Source: Elmis aenea (Eukaryota; Arthropoda; Insecta; Coleoptera; Elmidae). From it: 64,000 nt of DNA. Numbering within the stretch: position 1 is the first letter of the stretch; every line of letters starts with the position of its first letter. Positions 1 through 11,364 of this stretch are shown piece after piece. Where the stretch lies: NCBI GenBank assembly GCA_947652605.1, contig OX393577.1, forward strand, positions 32,057,466-32,121,465. The letters run 5' to 3'. The notes under the pieces were generated by a model. It made no database searches and was not told the origin of the DNA. It saw only the letters and a list, made by a program, of their open reading frames with translations. Both the position numbers and the translations under genes were made by a program.

Positions 1-2640
1 TTTCGTTTAATTTCCTAATCAGGTACCGTATCGAGTTTAATTTGTATTCGTGATTGGGGCATCACGCATGTATGATTAAAGGGCGACGACATGTCGTTCA
101 AGCTATTGAAGGCACCGACACGGTATGGCCCAGTGACCCTGACTCTGACCAACATCAAGTCTTCCGAAAAAATCTTATTTATTATATTTAAATCATGAAA
201 CTAATAATTCATGACACACTTTTTTTTAGAGCAATAAAAAGCAACATACCAAAAATTACATTCTTTATTATTCATCGCAGAGTTAACTTCATTTGCCAAA
301 TACACACAACACACAACACACAAGTTTTATATACCACCATAAATAAATTGCAACAAAACATCACAAATCTTCATCACAACACGTCGCGTCATTTAAAAGT
401 CTCATAGCTATTACAAGCCCAAAACAAAAATGCAATCAATTGTTTTTGTCAAAAATGTAACGGGTGGCAAGTATTTAAGTAATAAAATTATAACTAACGA
501 AGCTTAAGTTTTTCACTTCATTCGTAAAGCAATTATGAGTTACTAATTATCGCATTGGAATATTTTAATATCTAATTAATTAAAATCCTGGAATTTTATT
601 TCGTTTGATAAACAATTAAATGAGTTAATCGGGTTTCTTAAAAAGTGCCCATACTGTTTATAACTGACTGCTATAGCTAATACATAAAATAATGAAAATA
701 ATATACCTGCTTAAATTATATTTCGAGTTTGTTGATCTCAGATAATAAAGCATTTAGACTTTATTAACCAAATATGCAATTGGCCTGGAAAGGAATCTCA
801 AATTAAAGTAACCGTTTGCATTATTTAATTCTACAACTGTTTTAAAATTCACCACTCGGATGTCGCTTATCTTAATTAAAAGCTAGAAAAAGTCGCTCAA
901 ATTTCACGCTCTCTAAATATTTTTTTTTTTGAAATCAACAACCACATCAAAAAAAAACCTTTTACAAAATATCAAATACTGAATATATTTAAGTGGGTTT
1001 CAGAGGTTTAACAGTTATTACGATCAGAGGCGTATCTGGCGATGTTCTAAATATACTTGTAATTTCCGATAAACTGTTGCTTTAACTTTATTCAGAGAAG
1101 TTTTTTTTTACATAAACATAATTTATTCATACATATAATAAAGGAAACCGTCAATATTAATTTTCAGCTAAGCTCTTGATTTGTTGAAATGGCCGTTTTA
1201 ACTTATTTTTAAACGTTTTCTACAGGCAATAACCGCATAAAATAATTTGCGTGGACTATAAAGAATTTGAAATGAACAAGGTTACTTTTAAAGTTTAAAT
1301 AGCTGATAATTGTAATTTATATCATACCAAATCAGCGTGTTTACTGTAATATTATTGTCAACAACTGAGGACGTTAACAGTTTTCATGGTTTTAATACTG
1401 TACTACAATTGAAAAGGTTTTGTTTTCTATGGCTAACTTAATTATTTTTAAAATTTACTATGGGTAAACCATACTTAAATTTTAATAATATACTCCCAAG
1501 TAAGAACTTTATAAACCAAAACAAGAGGAACTTCTAAAAAGATCAGCGTATTGCACAGAAAAGATTGTATGTATCAAGAGGGTATTCTTTTTTGTATTTC
1601 TAAAATATAAAAAATGCAATGCAAACGAGTTATTTTATTAAATTTTAGTTTAATAACTTGAACTAAATGCGCTGATAATTTTCTTTGTGTAGTAGTTTTT
1701 CAATTCTATTATTACATTTAAAAAATAAACCATACGTACCAAAACGCACTTTCAAGTAAAAGAATTTTCAACAAATGATATTATTTTTCAGGAAAGTTTG
1801 ACACAATGAAAACCTAACCAAAATCAGTCGGTAAGCGTGAAATATCAACGTTTTTTGTATAACAACTATGCACATATTACGTTACATCTGGTGAAAAACT
1901 AACAATTCTTATCAGCATTGATTAAAGCTACCAATCAATACTAACTTATCATCAAGTAAACTTAAAGGATGTGACACGTTTAAAAAGCTACTTCAAGTGA
2001 AAATAATCACATTCCCTACTAGGACATTAATTTTACGAACAATTACAGCGATTAACAATAGTACAGTAAACACAAACAAAAAATTATGTGTATCAAGTAT
2101 TATTTTAGTGCTGATGGTCAATACAAGTACATTTGCCATTTACCGAATAACAGACTTATTCAACTTTTATCAACATGTAATGGCAAATTGTATCCCTGTT
2201 ATCTCATAAACCGTTATATGTCAAGTTAGTGAACTAATATCAACAAATTTTGTTGCCTCGGCAAAATTTTAAAGTCGATTCAGTCTTGTTGGACCAGCAT
2301 ACAAGGTGCAGTTAAAACTTTTCATTACCACTTAAACTTAAACAATAAAACAATCCCTAACTCTCCCTACTATTGTGGCCTCCTTGCTTAACTTTCTCAC
2401 TTGTTACGGTGTTACGATGTTTAATTTTCTTTTTATATACAAGGTTTTTACGGAAACCCCCTAATGGATGCAAAAGCAATAAACTTGTCTAACACGATCA
2501 TTATACAGCAAATGCTTTATCTTGTTTCAAAACCAATAAAATTATTTTAGTAGTGGTTTATTGTTACAACAGTGATATTTTAAGAGGTAAATAAAACAAG
2601 TAACGCAGTCTACTTAGTTAAGAAATCAGTAAATCAACTG
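1..2640. other. Intergenic AT-rich DNA, no gene recognised
   Basis: Only short, low-complexity reading frames occur here (for example 195-407 and 1997-2209) and none resembles a protein family or shows splice-supported coding. I see no repeat with clear ends in this stretch. Confidence 0.6.
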
Positions 2641-3308
2641 ATTACAGGGTAGAAAAAGTGAACACGTCGAGACCAGACAAATGTTTCTTCATCAACATTT
2701 GCAGATTAGCATCCAAGGCTACTTCTGAGAAAACTCAATCGTAAGCCCATTTCCGAACAGTGCTTGGCACTTTCGGCACCGATTCGTAACCCAGAAAAAA
2801 CTTGATTTTATGCTTACACACAGAAGAAGATTAAGGATGAGACAAAAAGTGCACAATGAGAGGCGAATCAGCTCCGAAGAAGGCGACAGCAGGAAGCAGT
2901 TTCACCAGACAAGAAGGTTATGGCAAGGGTATTTTGGGATCCAAAAGTTTTCTTTTGGTTGATAACGTTAAAACAGGTAAAACAATAAATAAATAGTACA
3001 ACGTCAACTTACTTGACTCGCTGTAGCAGAAAATTCGCGATAAACTGCTCGCATCAGCAAAGAAAAAAGTTCTGTAACATCAGGATAATGCACCATGTCG
3101 GAAGTCTTTTATTGCATGGCTAAAATCATTACTAGGCTTCGAATTGCTGCTCTGAGTATTGCACTCGCCATTCTTTGCCCCGTTGGCCTTTAGCTTATTT
3201 CACTCCTATGTTGAGGAATGGACCAATCGGCTTATAAAAATGGCATACAGGTTCGTAAATATCGCTGGAACGTCTAGTAAGCTATAACTAGACTATGTCT
3301 AAAATAAT

Positions 3309-4378
3309 AGTTATTTATGTACCAAGGCAGTAAAGTTCGACTTTTTATCACGAGTGTGGATAGTATTTGCCAAGACGAAGTCGAGGCAAATAACCACACG
3401 AGTGGTAAAAAGGAACTTCACTGCCGAGGTGCATATTAAATTTTTTCTGCAATCGTAAAAGAAATAGCGAAAAATCAAGCAAATACATACAGTTTTACTT
3501 CATCTGTCAGATTCTCATTCTCCTGTCAATATGTATTGAAAAAAACACGCCCACTTTTGCTACATTCAACCATTGAGCGTAGCGCATTTTACTTTTTTAC
3601 TGCCGATATTATTATTATTCAACCAATGAGCGTACCGCATTTTACTTTTTTTACTGCCGATATTATTAAATTCAACCAATGTGCGTACCGAATTTTACTT
3701 TTTTACTGCCTAGGCCTAGGCAGTAAAAGTCTTTTTTCTACTCATGTATATAAAAGTTGTCATTTTCTCACTGCCTACTCTACATGAAAGTTTTACCTTT
3801 TTACACTAGTGGCGAAAGTTAATTTTCGCCACTAGTGGCGAAAATAATGTCAATGTCAATGTCAAAATCAAATTGTAAAATTAACGATTTTTTTTATAGC
3901 TTAAACTCACAATAAACTAAAATTACGTTAATATACTTATCAAATAATTTAATTTTAATGTAGCATTTTATATAAAAGCCTAAGAATGGTAAAAAAATTA
4001 ATATTAAATATATTTCGTTTGCAGGTTATACTTTTATTTCTGTCAATGTCAGTGTGGAGGTGTCGCTATGGAAATGAAATGATTAATTAATACTTTATAC
4101 ATAATAATTGTCATTTAGTTCGTTTAGTTAGATTAACTTTCGTTCTATAATATAATTTTAAATTCGTAAAAAAAATAGCATTTACGACTCGAGATGAAAT
4201 CAGTTTTTTTCGTTCGTGAGATTTGCTCACAATAAAAAAAAAACTGGACTTTCATCTCTTGTTGTAAAATATACCATTTTACTGCCGATTTTACTTTTTT
4301 ACTGCCGATTGGCAGTGAAAATGATTATTACAGCCGCTTTTGGGTATTTATTGAGCTAGTTTAGTGACGATTGCAGAA
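3309..4378. repeat. Repeat block inserted in the mariner relic
   Basis: The block carries a short inverted pair (tctgcaatcgt near 3,447 and acgattgcaga near 4,365), recurrent TTTTACTTTTTTACTGCC words in both orientations, and the 3,566-3,722 tandem repeat. The mariner homology picks up on both sides, so it is most simply an inserted or locally expanded non-autonomous element. No coding capacity is seen and I cannot assign a superfamily. Confidence 0.5.
3566..3722. repeat. Minisatellite, three units of about 53 bp
   Basis: Three consecutive units start ATTCAACCA(T/A)TG(A/T)GCGTA and each continues into TTTTACTTTTTTACTGCC. The third unit runs into a cctaggcctagg palindrome. A 32-bp perfect inverted sequence with arms ACTAGTGGCGAAA follows at about 3,805-3,836. 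Confidence 0.75.
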
Positions 4379-5203
4379 AAAAACATTTTTCACACAATGT
4401 TTTGTTCTTTTTCTTTCTAGACCAAAAACTATTCATCCAATCCTCATACTAACCACAGCATAATTGACTTCGTTTCATAGTGGCATAAAAAAAGCTATAG
4501 ATGAAAAGACAAAAGAAGATATTTACTGCACTCTACTATTTCACTCATCAAGATTCACATCTGCTTGAATATTGTGTATTCGACTAAATTTGCATATACC
4601 TACATACTTGACATTATTTGTTTTTAAATTTCATAAATATTTTCTATCGTATCATAAAATTCGACAAAAATGTACCATCAATGATCCTTTGTTAATAGTT
4701 AAAGTTGTAAAGTAGTGAACACAAACTTAAGCCGGATTGTTAAGTTTTGATTTAATTACAGATGTATTTGTATAACCATACAACTGTATTTTTGTAATAC
4801 TGTACCACATAAGGTGAATAAAATGAAAATTGTTAATTTGAAATAGTGAATAGCGTATTTTGTTGTAACAACTTGCCATGTTGAACATGATTCAATACTC
4901 TGTATTTCTATGGATGAATCTGCTCACAAAATAGAATTGAATTGACGAGTCAACCTCATTTATTTTAAAAAACGGCAAACGTTCTTTAAAAATTGTTTGC
5001 AACATAAGCTTTACTGAACAACCATTGTTATCTACAAATTTTAGATCATACATCACTCTAGTTAAGCATGGCCGCTAAATTTACACTTCTTTTGAAAATA
5101 CGTTTGCATTTCTTATCAACAATAAATCAAGAGTTACAGGTTTGTTTTTTTTTTTAGAGCGAAATTATCGTCAAGAGAAGCAGTGGCATGCAAGCAGTTC
5201 ACA

Positions 5204-5723
5204 ATGTTCAAGTATCCGGTAATCATAATATTGGTTTTCGCCTTTTGTGTCATTTCTGAAGAAATACACAATCTTCAACGGCTGCCCTTGTCACAATCAG
5301 AAAACAACAGATACGTATTTTGTATGCCCAATTATTACAACTGTACAGGAAGCCACAACATATTTCTTGGATGCGTCAATTCATGGCAGGACAAACTATT
5401 GTACAATCAGGTATATGTGTTAACGATAGTACATTACCACAAACCAAAAAGTAAACTGTTTTTTTTTTTAGGAAACTGTTAAGAACGGACGTTGGTGGAA
5501 AACCCGTGAGAAAATCATACGCTATCCGGGAGATACTCCAGCTGGACACGTCCGCAACGAAACAATAACCGGAATACGCATTTTGGATCGCTACTGCTTT
5601 AATTACGGGGGTTACGCTTCCATAATATCAGGTGGAATTGGACAACGCAATGCTACTATTAGGCTCTATAGCACACAGAACGGACGCGGATTCAATTTCC
5701 TAGTACAAATTTACGGTCACTAG
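5204..5723 (+). CDS. MBF2-family secreted protein (two exons)
   Basis: Exons 5204-5410 and 5472-5723 (intron 5411-5471, GT-AG, phase 0) encode 152 residues. I chose the ATG at 5204 because it opens directly into a hydrophobic signal peptide (MFKYPVIIILVFAFCVIS); the ATG at 5188 is out of frame. The mature part has several Cys and ends in the pattern typical of the insect MBF2 family: a ETITGIRILD strand, a GGYASIISGGIGQ glycine-rich turn, a TIRLYS strand, and a terminal FNFLVQIYG. The founding member was described as a transcriptional co-activator in silkworm, but most relatives carry signal peptides, so the family name should not be read as proof of nuclear function. A splice acceptor at 5156/5157 suggests a 5' untranslated exon upstream. 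It stands alone, without tandem paralogues. Confidence 0.88.
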
Positions 5724-5863
5724 ATATGACTACACTTATTTGATGGAATTATAAATTAACTGCAAGAAATGAATTTAGTACATTAGCTTCAAAAACTAAC
5801 AAACATTAAAATATTTAAAAAATTAGATAATAAGTAAAATTATAATACAGTATAATACAAAAA

Positions 5864-5869
5864 AATAAA
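5864..5869 (+). terminator. Candidate poly(A) signal of the MBF2-family gene
   Basis: AATAAA lies about 140 bp after the stop and coincides with the left end of a dispersed repeat (AATAAACTGGTTTGGCC), so it may be transposon-supplied. Confidence 0.5.
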
Positions 5870-6812
5870 CTGGTTTGGCCACTAAATGACTTTGTCCATA
5901 TATTGTGTGTATGTTCATATGTGTGTTTGTGTATTAACCCGTACAAAAAGTTCGAGAGGTCGCTTCGTGCTCATGTATAAATAAAGAAGTTATAGTAAGT
6001 ATATTTTCAAAAATGATGAAATTTAATTTTTCTTCTGTAGTTAGAAGCGGATTAAGATTGCCGCCTGAAGGCTAAGACTAGTTGCCGCCCTATTAATTTT
6101 TATATACAAGGTTGTCGAGCAAAAACACCCAATTCTCCTCATTCATATAATTTATAATAGATGGCGTTAACAAGGGTAAAAAAAATTATTGGAATTGGCA
6201 ATAGATTAAAATAATGCAGAGAGCTTATTTTTATTGCAATCCAGAGGCCACTTTCCTGGTACCTACATACCTATTACTTTCTGTATATAATTTTGAACAT
6301 ACATAACATCAAAAACAGAACTAAATTAAATAAATTTTCTTTACAAACAAAACAAAACTTGGTTAACAAAATCACAATAATAGAAACTAAATAAAATATA
6401 CTTATTAATTCGTGAAACTATACTTTGAATACGAAATTTAAAAAGCACAACAGCTTGGTTTATTTCCGCACATAATCTTATTTGGACCACCCTGTACCAC
6501 ATTTTTACATAAAAAAATATTTTTATCTTTTATCGAATTTTCGTAATTTTGGATTAGGGTTAAATTTTAAACATTATTTGACAAATCGACTAAACGCACG
6601 CACTCTGTAGTATACTTTTTAAGGCATTATCGATAACTTATCTCAAAAATGTATAAAATGCTACGTCTGGCGCGGATGCCATGGCGAAAATAGTCAAAAC
6701 GGGGTTCAGGAGACCTCAAAAAGTATGATTCTGTCAAAAAATCGAATTCGAAAATCTTCACTACCTATCACAATACTTTCATCGTACTACGTATGGCGAA
6801 AGTAAAAAAGCA
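5864..6812 (+). repeat. Dispersed non-coding element, long copy
   Basis: Its left end (aaactggtttggccac, then gactttgtccata) recurs at about 41,654 and 63,117. Its right end (cacaatactttcatcg, then acgtatggcgaaagt) recurs at about 63,620-63,658 and, inverted, inside the element at 25,147. The two ends resemble each other in inverted orientation (GACTTTCGTCATAC against TTACTTTCGCCATAC). It is about 950 bp with no open frame; superfamily unknown. Confidence 0.55.
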
Positions 6813-9530
6813 CCAACATAAAAAATAAAGTAGGTTTTGGTTCATCAGTCAGGTTTGACCGAAACTATTAAAGTATTTTACTATTACAATAATTACGACC
6901 ATGCACCAGTTTTTGTTCCTGTACACACCCGTATGTATTTATATGCACGTTGTATCAACATACGTCATATAAATCAGTATACGCACGTAAAAATTCCACT
7001 TTAATCTAACCTGTGATCTAACAGTGCTTTGCTTTCGTCAATCTAACTTTTGTGTCAACAACCATATTTGCTAAATCATAAAAATTGTTGTTCAAAAAGC
7101 TTTGTCTACAGTTGGTAGAAAAACCTTTAAAAAATCGATTATTGAACATTTTTCAAAACACTGATTCATTTCGAATTGCACGGCTGAGATATAAAAGAAC
7201 ATAATAAATAGAATAATGTATAGTACACATTTACGCAAACAGCAAAACCTTGAAGAAATATAACAAGATACTAGTGCGTGCTATAAGGTTACGAATAGGT
7301 AATTGCATACATAGAAGTAAATTAATAACTACACTATCTGGTAATGAAATAAGCATTAGTTCTTGAACGCAAAATCGCTTGAAAACATTGTTACATTTTT
7401 TGAATCGAGAAATGTTCATGTAGTTAAATAATGGCCTGTTATCATTGAAAAATGTTTAAAACTTTTATTTAACTACTTATATGGAAATGCAACATTATGT
7501 ACACCATTATGTTAAAAAAACATACCTAAATAAGATTGCAGTCCATACCGAGATATTATGCAATCGGTATTAGTAACAGTTTGGTTATTTACTGATAAAT
7601 TATGTGACGAATAAAAGTAATTAAGTTAAGTCACGTTCAGATATTAATTGAAAATTTATGGATTAACCTTATAATATTAAAACTAAAAATATGTATGAAA
7701 TATTTTGCCATTGTTTTAATTTAATATTTAATTAAAAGAAATTACAACCAGAGAAAAACTTAAGCTACGTAAAGAACGAAATCCTCTTAATTTTAAACGT
7801 TTTCTCTTTACTTTTACATGTTGCCTTAACTAAAATTGGCACATAGTAACGATGTTATTTTTACAATAAGACTCTCGCGCCTTAAATGGATAGAATAAAT
7901 GTCCTCAACAGTGTCATTTACTTGTACATGTTTGGCCACTACAAAGCCAAAAACTTTATTGTGTTTGAAGGCTGAGAGAAAATGTAATATTTTCTGGTAA
8001 AATTTGTGTTTTGCAATTTAATATTAATTAGCTATTATTAGTATCCTGTATGTATATTTTTGATGCAATATAATATTTTACACGGTATGTCGCAAGTATA
8101 ATATAATCATTAATAACTAAAAACAAAAAACACAATTTTTTAATTATTTTTCCTACTGTCACATTAATTTTATTGCTAATACGGCTAATACAATAAAATA
8201 CTTCATTATTTGATATTTACTTGTTCACTGCTAAATTTCAAAATTCGATTTTTATTATTTTTGGTCTCTCTATTAACACTTCGCGTGTAAACAAACCACA
8301 AAAATTTTGTTTTTTTCTGTAACAAATAACGCTGCTTAATATATTCGATACTTTTAACATATTTGCATGCAAGTAAGTCAAATTTCAATTTTAATGCTCA
8401 TCAAAGTACCAAAATAAAACTAGTGGAATTACACGGTATAAAAATACTCGTTTGCTTTGTTGTTAGTTCAGCGATGATCCTGAATAATATTTTTAGCCAA
8501 GCTGCGATAATTTCATGAACCTTTAACTGCGTGTGTGTAGGTATTTGGAAATATGTATTGGTGCTCGATTGAAGGTGTCGTTTCGCTTAACCAATCGCAC
8601 ATTGCGCATTACAACAACCGAAAGGAGCAGAAAAACGCTATACTTACATAGCTTTGGTAATAGTATCTTGAATATAATTAATTATCACTTATCACTAATT
8701 TAGATCTTAGGTAAATATTTGATAACATAGTCGAAGCAAACTATAAAAAAAACATTCGAATTTATTTAAGCTCTGCATGACTACTTTGTAAAATGATGGA
8801 GTAAAAACAATTTTTAAATAATAAAAATATTTTTCCTTTTGCCTAATTATTAAAACGATTTTCGTCACTGAAGAACATATTCGATTTACCGATTATAAAA
8901 CAAATTAAAGTATATATGGATGATAAAACTACTCGTAAAAAAATAAACAAGTGATCACGAAAATAACAAAACAATGTAATATTGTAATATATCTATATTA
9001 AGTTTGTACTTTTTCTTTAAGATACGTAATTTACGCATAAAATCGTAGAAAAGACTTTGTGGCTACACATTTTTAGTAAGCAGATTACAAACTTATGTCA
9101 ATTACCGACTTAAAAAAAACGTCCAAACAAAAAAGCATTTTAAAAATATTAAGCATTTTTTTAAAACTTATTTCGTTATATAAATTAGAGATGAAAAATA
9201 GAAAAGAAAGCATTTTGGAAATTCGTCTTTGTTTAAAAGTAAAGTCTACTGAACTAAAAATTATCCTCACAGTATTTCAATATTATAAATAGCGCCTACC
9301 AATTGTAAGGTGTTTTTAGGGCGCCCTGTGTATGTAATTAAGTAGAGTTCAGTTCTGACAATGCGAACGACTGTATTATCTGTTAGCTACGGAAGAAACT
9401 GGCGCTCCGATTGTTATTGGATAATAATTTTGATCTTTCGAGCAATATAATTGTTAAATAGCAAAGAGGATAAATTAAAAAAAAAAAAATGCAAACTGAT
9501 TTAAATACTAACTGTTGTAACACTCGCTAA
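6813..9530. other. Intergenic AT-rich DNA, no gene recognised
   Basis: I found no recognisable coding exon, RNA gene or element with paired ends. The short frames at 7231-7419, 8206-8388 and 9085-9292 are AT-rich, Lys/Phe/Ile-biased and look fortuitous. Upstream exons of the orphan exon at 9,557 could lie here unseen. Confidence 0.5.
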
Positions 9531-9556
9531 TGCATGTACCTTTGTTTTTTTTACAG

Positions 9557-9734
9557 CTACAATGACTTTTATGGCCAATTTGTAGTTAAAAGTAGCACCA
9601 AAGCAGTAAATACTATAAACGGAGACTTCCAACACGTAATTCGTACACTTCATGCACTACATACATCACATTGGACTGGACCCATAAAACCGAGTGCTAC
9701 TTATGTCAGCACTAGGATCTCAATACCTTTGTAA
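9557..9734 (+). CDS. Orphan candidate terminal coding exon, unknown protein
   Basis: A strong acceptor (tttttttacag, ending 9556) opens a frame of about 58 codons to a TAA at 9732-9734. The incoming phase would be 2. The peptide begins YNDFYGQFVVKSSTKAVNTI and ends ATYVSTRISIPL; its composition is balanced, unlike the Lys/Asn/Phe-rich noise frames around it. AATAAA follows at 9820-9825. These three signals together suggest a real last exon of a + strand gene, but I do not recognise the family and could not find the upstream exons. It could be a further exon of a small secreted-protein gene or a decayed fragment. No function is proposed. Confidence 0.4.
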
Positions 9735-9819
9735 TTATTTTAGTTCCACTCACTTAGCGCTTAGTAATATTACGATTGATACAAACTGTTTGTGTAAAAC
9801 ACAATAGTAAACCATAAAC

Positions 9820-9825
9820 AATAAA
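9820..9825 (+). terminator. Candidate poly(A) signal after the orphan exon
   Basis: AATAAA 86 bp after the stop of the 9557-9734 exon, followed by T-rich sequence. Confidence 0.4.
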
Positions 9826-11057
9826 GTAAAGTTTATTACTTGTTAATTAAACACAAATATATTGGTAAAAAGATCGTTGAATATCATTACATAATATTAT
9901 ACATATACTTACACGTACATGAATATAAGATAAAATAACAATTTAAAATAAAAAATTTACAAAGTTTACGTACGAATTAATCATTGTTCGGTCGTCCAAC
10001 ATAAGTTGAAAATATTTCATATGTAGGAAACCGGAGTGCATCGCTCATTAGCTCAACTCCCAAGTATTTTTTTGAAATATGTTTGTAAATATTTATAAAT
10101 CAATTCAGTGCTCTTTGTACAGTAAATAATAAAAATCTGTTATTCGTACAAAATTAATAATAACATACAGATTAATCGAGAATCTTTTTTTTTGCTTCAA
10201 ATTATCTGTGTGGTCAGTCAAGTCACGTAGTTGACAAATACGACGCAAGCTCGAAAACTTTTAAAAAATCAATTAATTAGTCCATACTCAACTTAGTTTT
10301 TTAATGACATATTGAAATCATTTATCACTTTAATACACAAATGTACGAATAAGAGTTTTGAGATCTGGCCAAATCTTTAGGTTTAAAATAGCGCGCAATC
10401 TTCCGAGTTCAAAGCAAGTGCAAACGAGCAATGAGTACTGGAGCCGATACACTCATGTTAAAATAGGTTTAAAGAAAACGCATATAGAAATTTTCCTTCA
10501 TTATTTCTATTACGCATGAATTAAAATAAATGCAATTGTAGTCATAACATGTGTATACTCGTAGGTGCATAACAACACATTGATTTGACTTGTCTATGCC
10601 TGTTTAACAGTTTAACAGGCAACAACTTATTACTATATTATAGACACACTCAGTATATTTCTGGTGAAATTATCTGTACACCGTAATGGTAGAAGAGAAC
10701 GACTAATAACTAAGTAAAAATTAAATTTACTCGATAACTTTTAAGGAACAGGACTTTTCGGCCAACATTTTTATTTTTTAGTGCGCAATGACTTGCATAA
10801 ATTAAAATTATTAACCTCAAAATTGCATGTTCTGTTTTTTAAAAGATGCCTACACTAATGTTATACTAGTATTTCTCATTTTTAACGAGTTTAAAGAAAC
10901 GCATAACTTGGTTCTATTATTATTAAGTGGTTTCGTTTTGATAACAATTACAATACTTTACAAATAATTAGGGTTGTAAGCATTTTACGTAATTTAAAAC
11001 GATCGTTCATTCGAAAATATTGTAAAAAAAATTATAGCTAGTGATGATATCGTAACA

Positions 11058-11356
11058 CAGGGGTGGGGACTGGGGAACCTGCTGTCTTAAGGCCGTATGC
11101 GGCTTTCTAGGTCCTTAAGTGCGACCTTTTGACTGAATACAAATTTCACAGAACAAAGTCTCTCCAACACAACAAAGTCAAGTATAATAGTTTTAATAGT
11201 TTTAATTTTTTTAAATTATTAAGTACAAAGTAGTTAGATTTTTACAAAATAATGTACATTTTTAAGTGTATCTAACTGAAGGTTCTTGGATGTGGCCTTA
11301 TTTGATTACAGCTAAATTAATGCGGCCTTCCAACGTGAAAATGTTCCTCACCCCTG
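11058..11356. mobile_element. Small non-autonomous hAT-type element
   Basis: The ends are CAGGGGTGGGGA and TCCTCACCCCTG. The flanking 8-mers TCGTAACA and TCCTAATA match at 6 of 8 positions, consistent with an aged hAT target duplication. The interior repeats short GGCC words (aaggccgtatgcggc, gatgtggcctta, aatgcggccttcc) and has no coding capacity. Confidence 0.75.
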
Positions 11357-11364
11357 TCCTAATA

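Larger units (their letters stand above)
2690..4450 (+). mobile_element. Decayed mariner transposon interrupted by a repeat block
   Basis: Broken pieces of mariner transposase can be read in several frames between about 2,730 and 3,300: a PISEQCLA-like piece, a RGES-PKK piece, a KVMARVFWD-like piece, a KKVL-HQDNAP piece around the catalytic region, and a C-terminal EEWTNRLIKMAYRF piece. The reading frame is destroyed by stops and frameshifts, so no product is expected. The 3' untranslated part stops near 3,308 and appears to resume near 4,379 (cacaatgttttgtt, then attcatccaatcct). The same order is seen uninterrupted in a second copy at 47,945-48,025, which suggests the 3,309-4,378 block was inserted later. 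Terminal repeats were not resolved. Confidence 0.7.
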
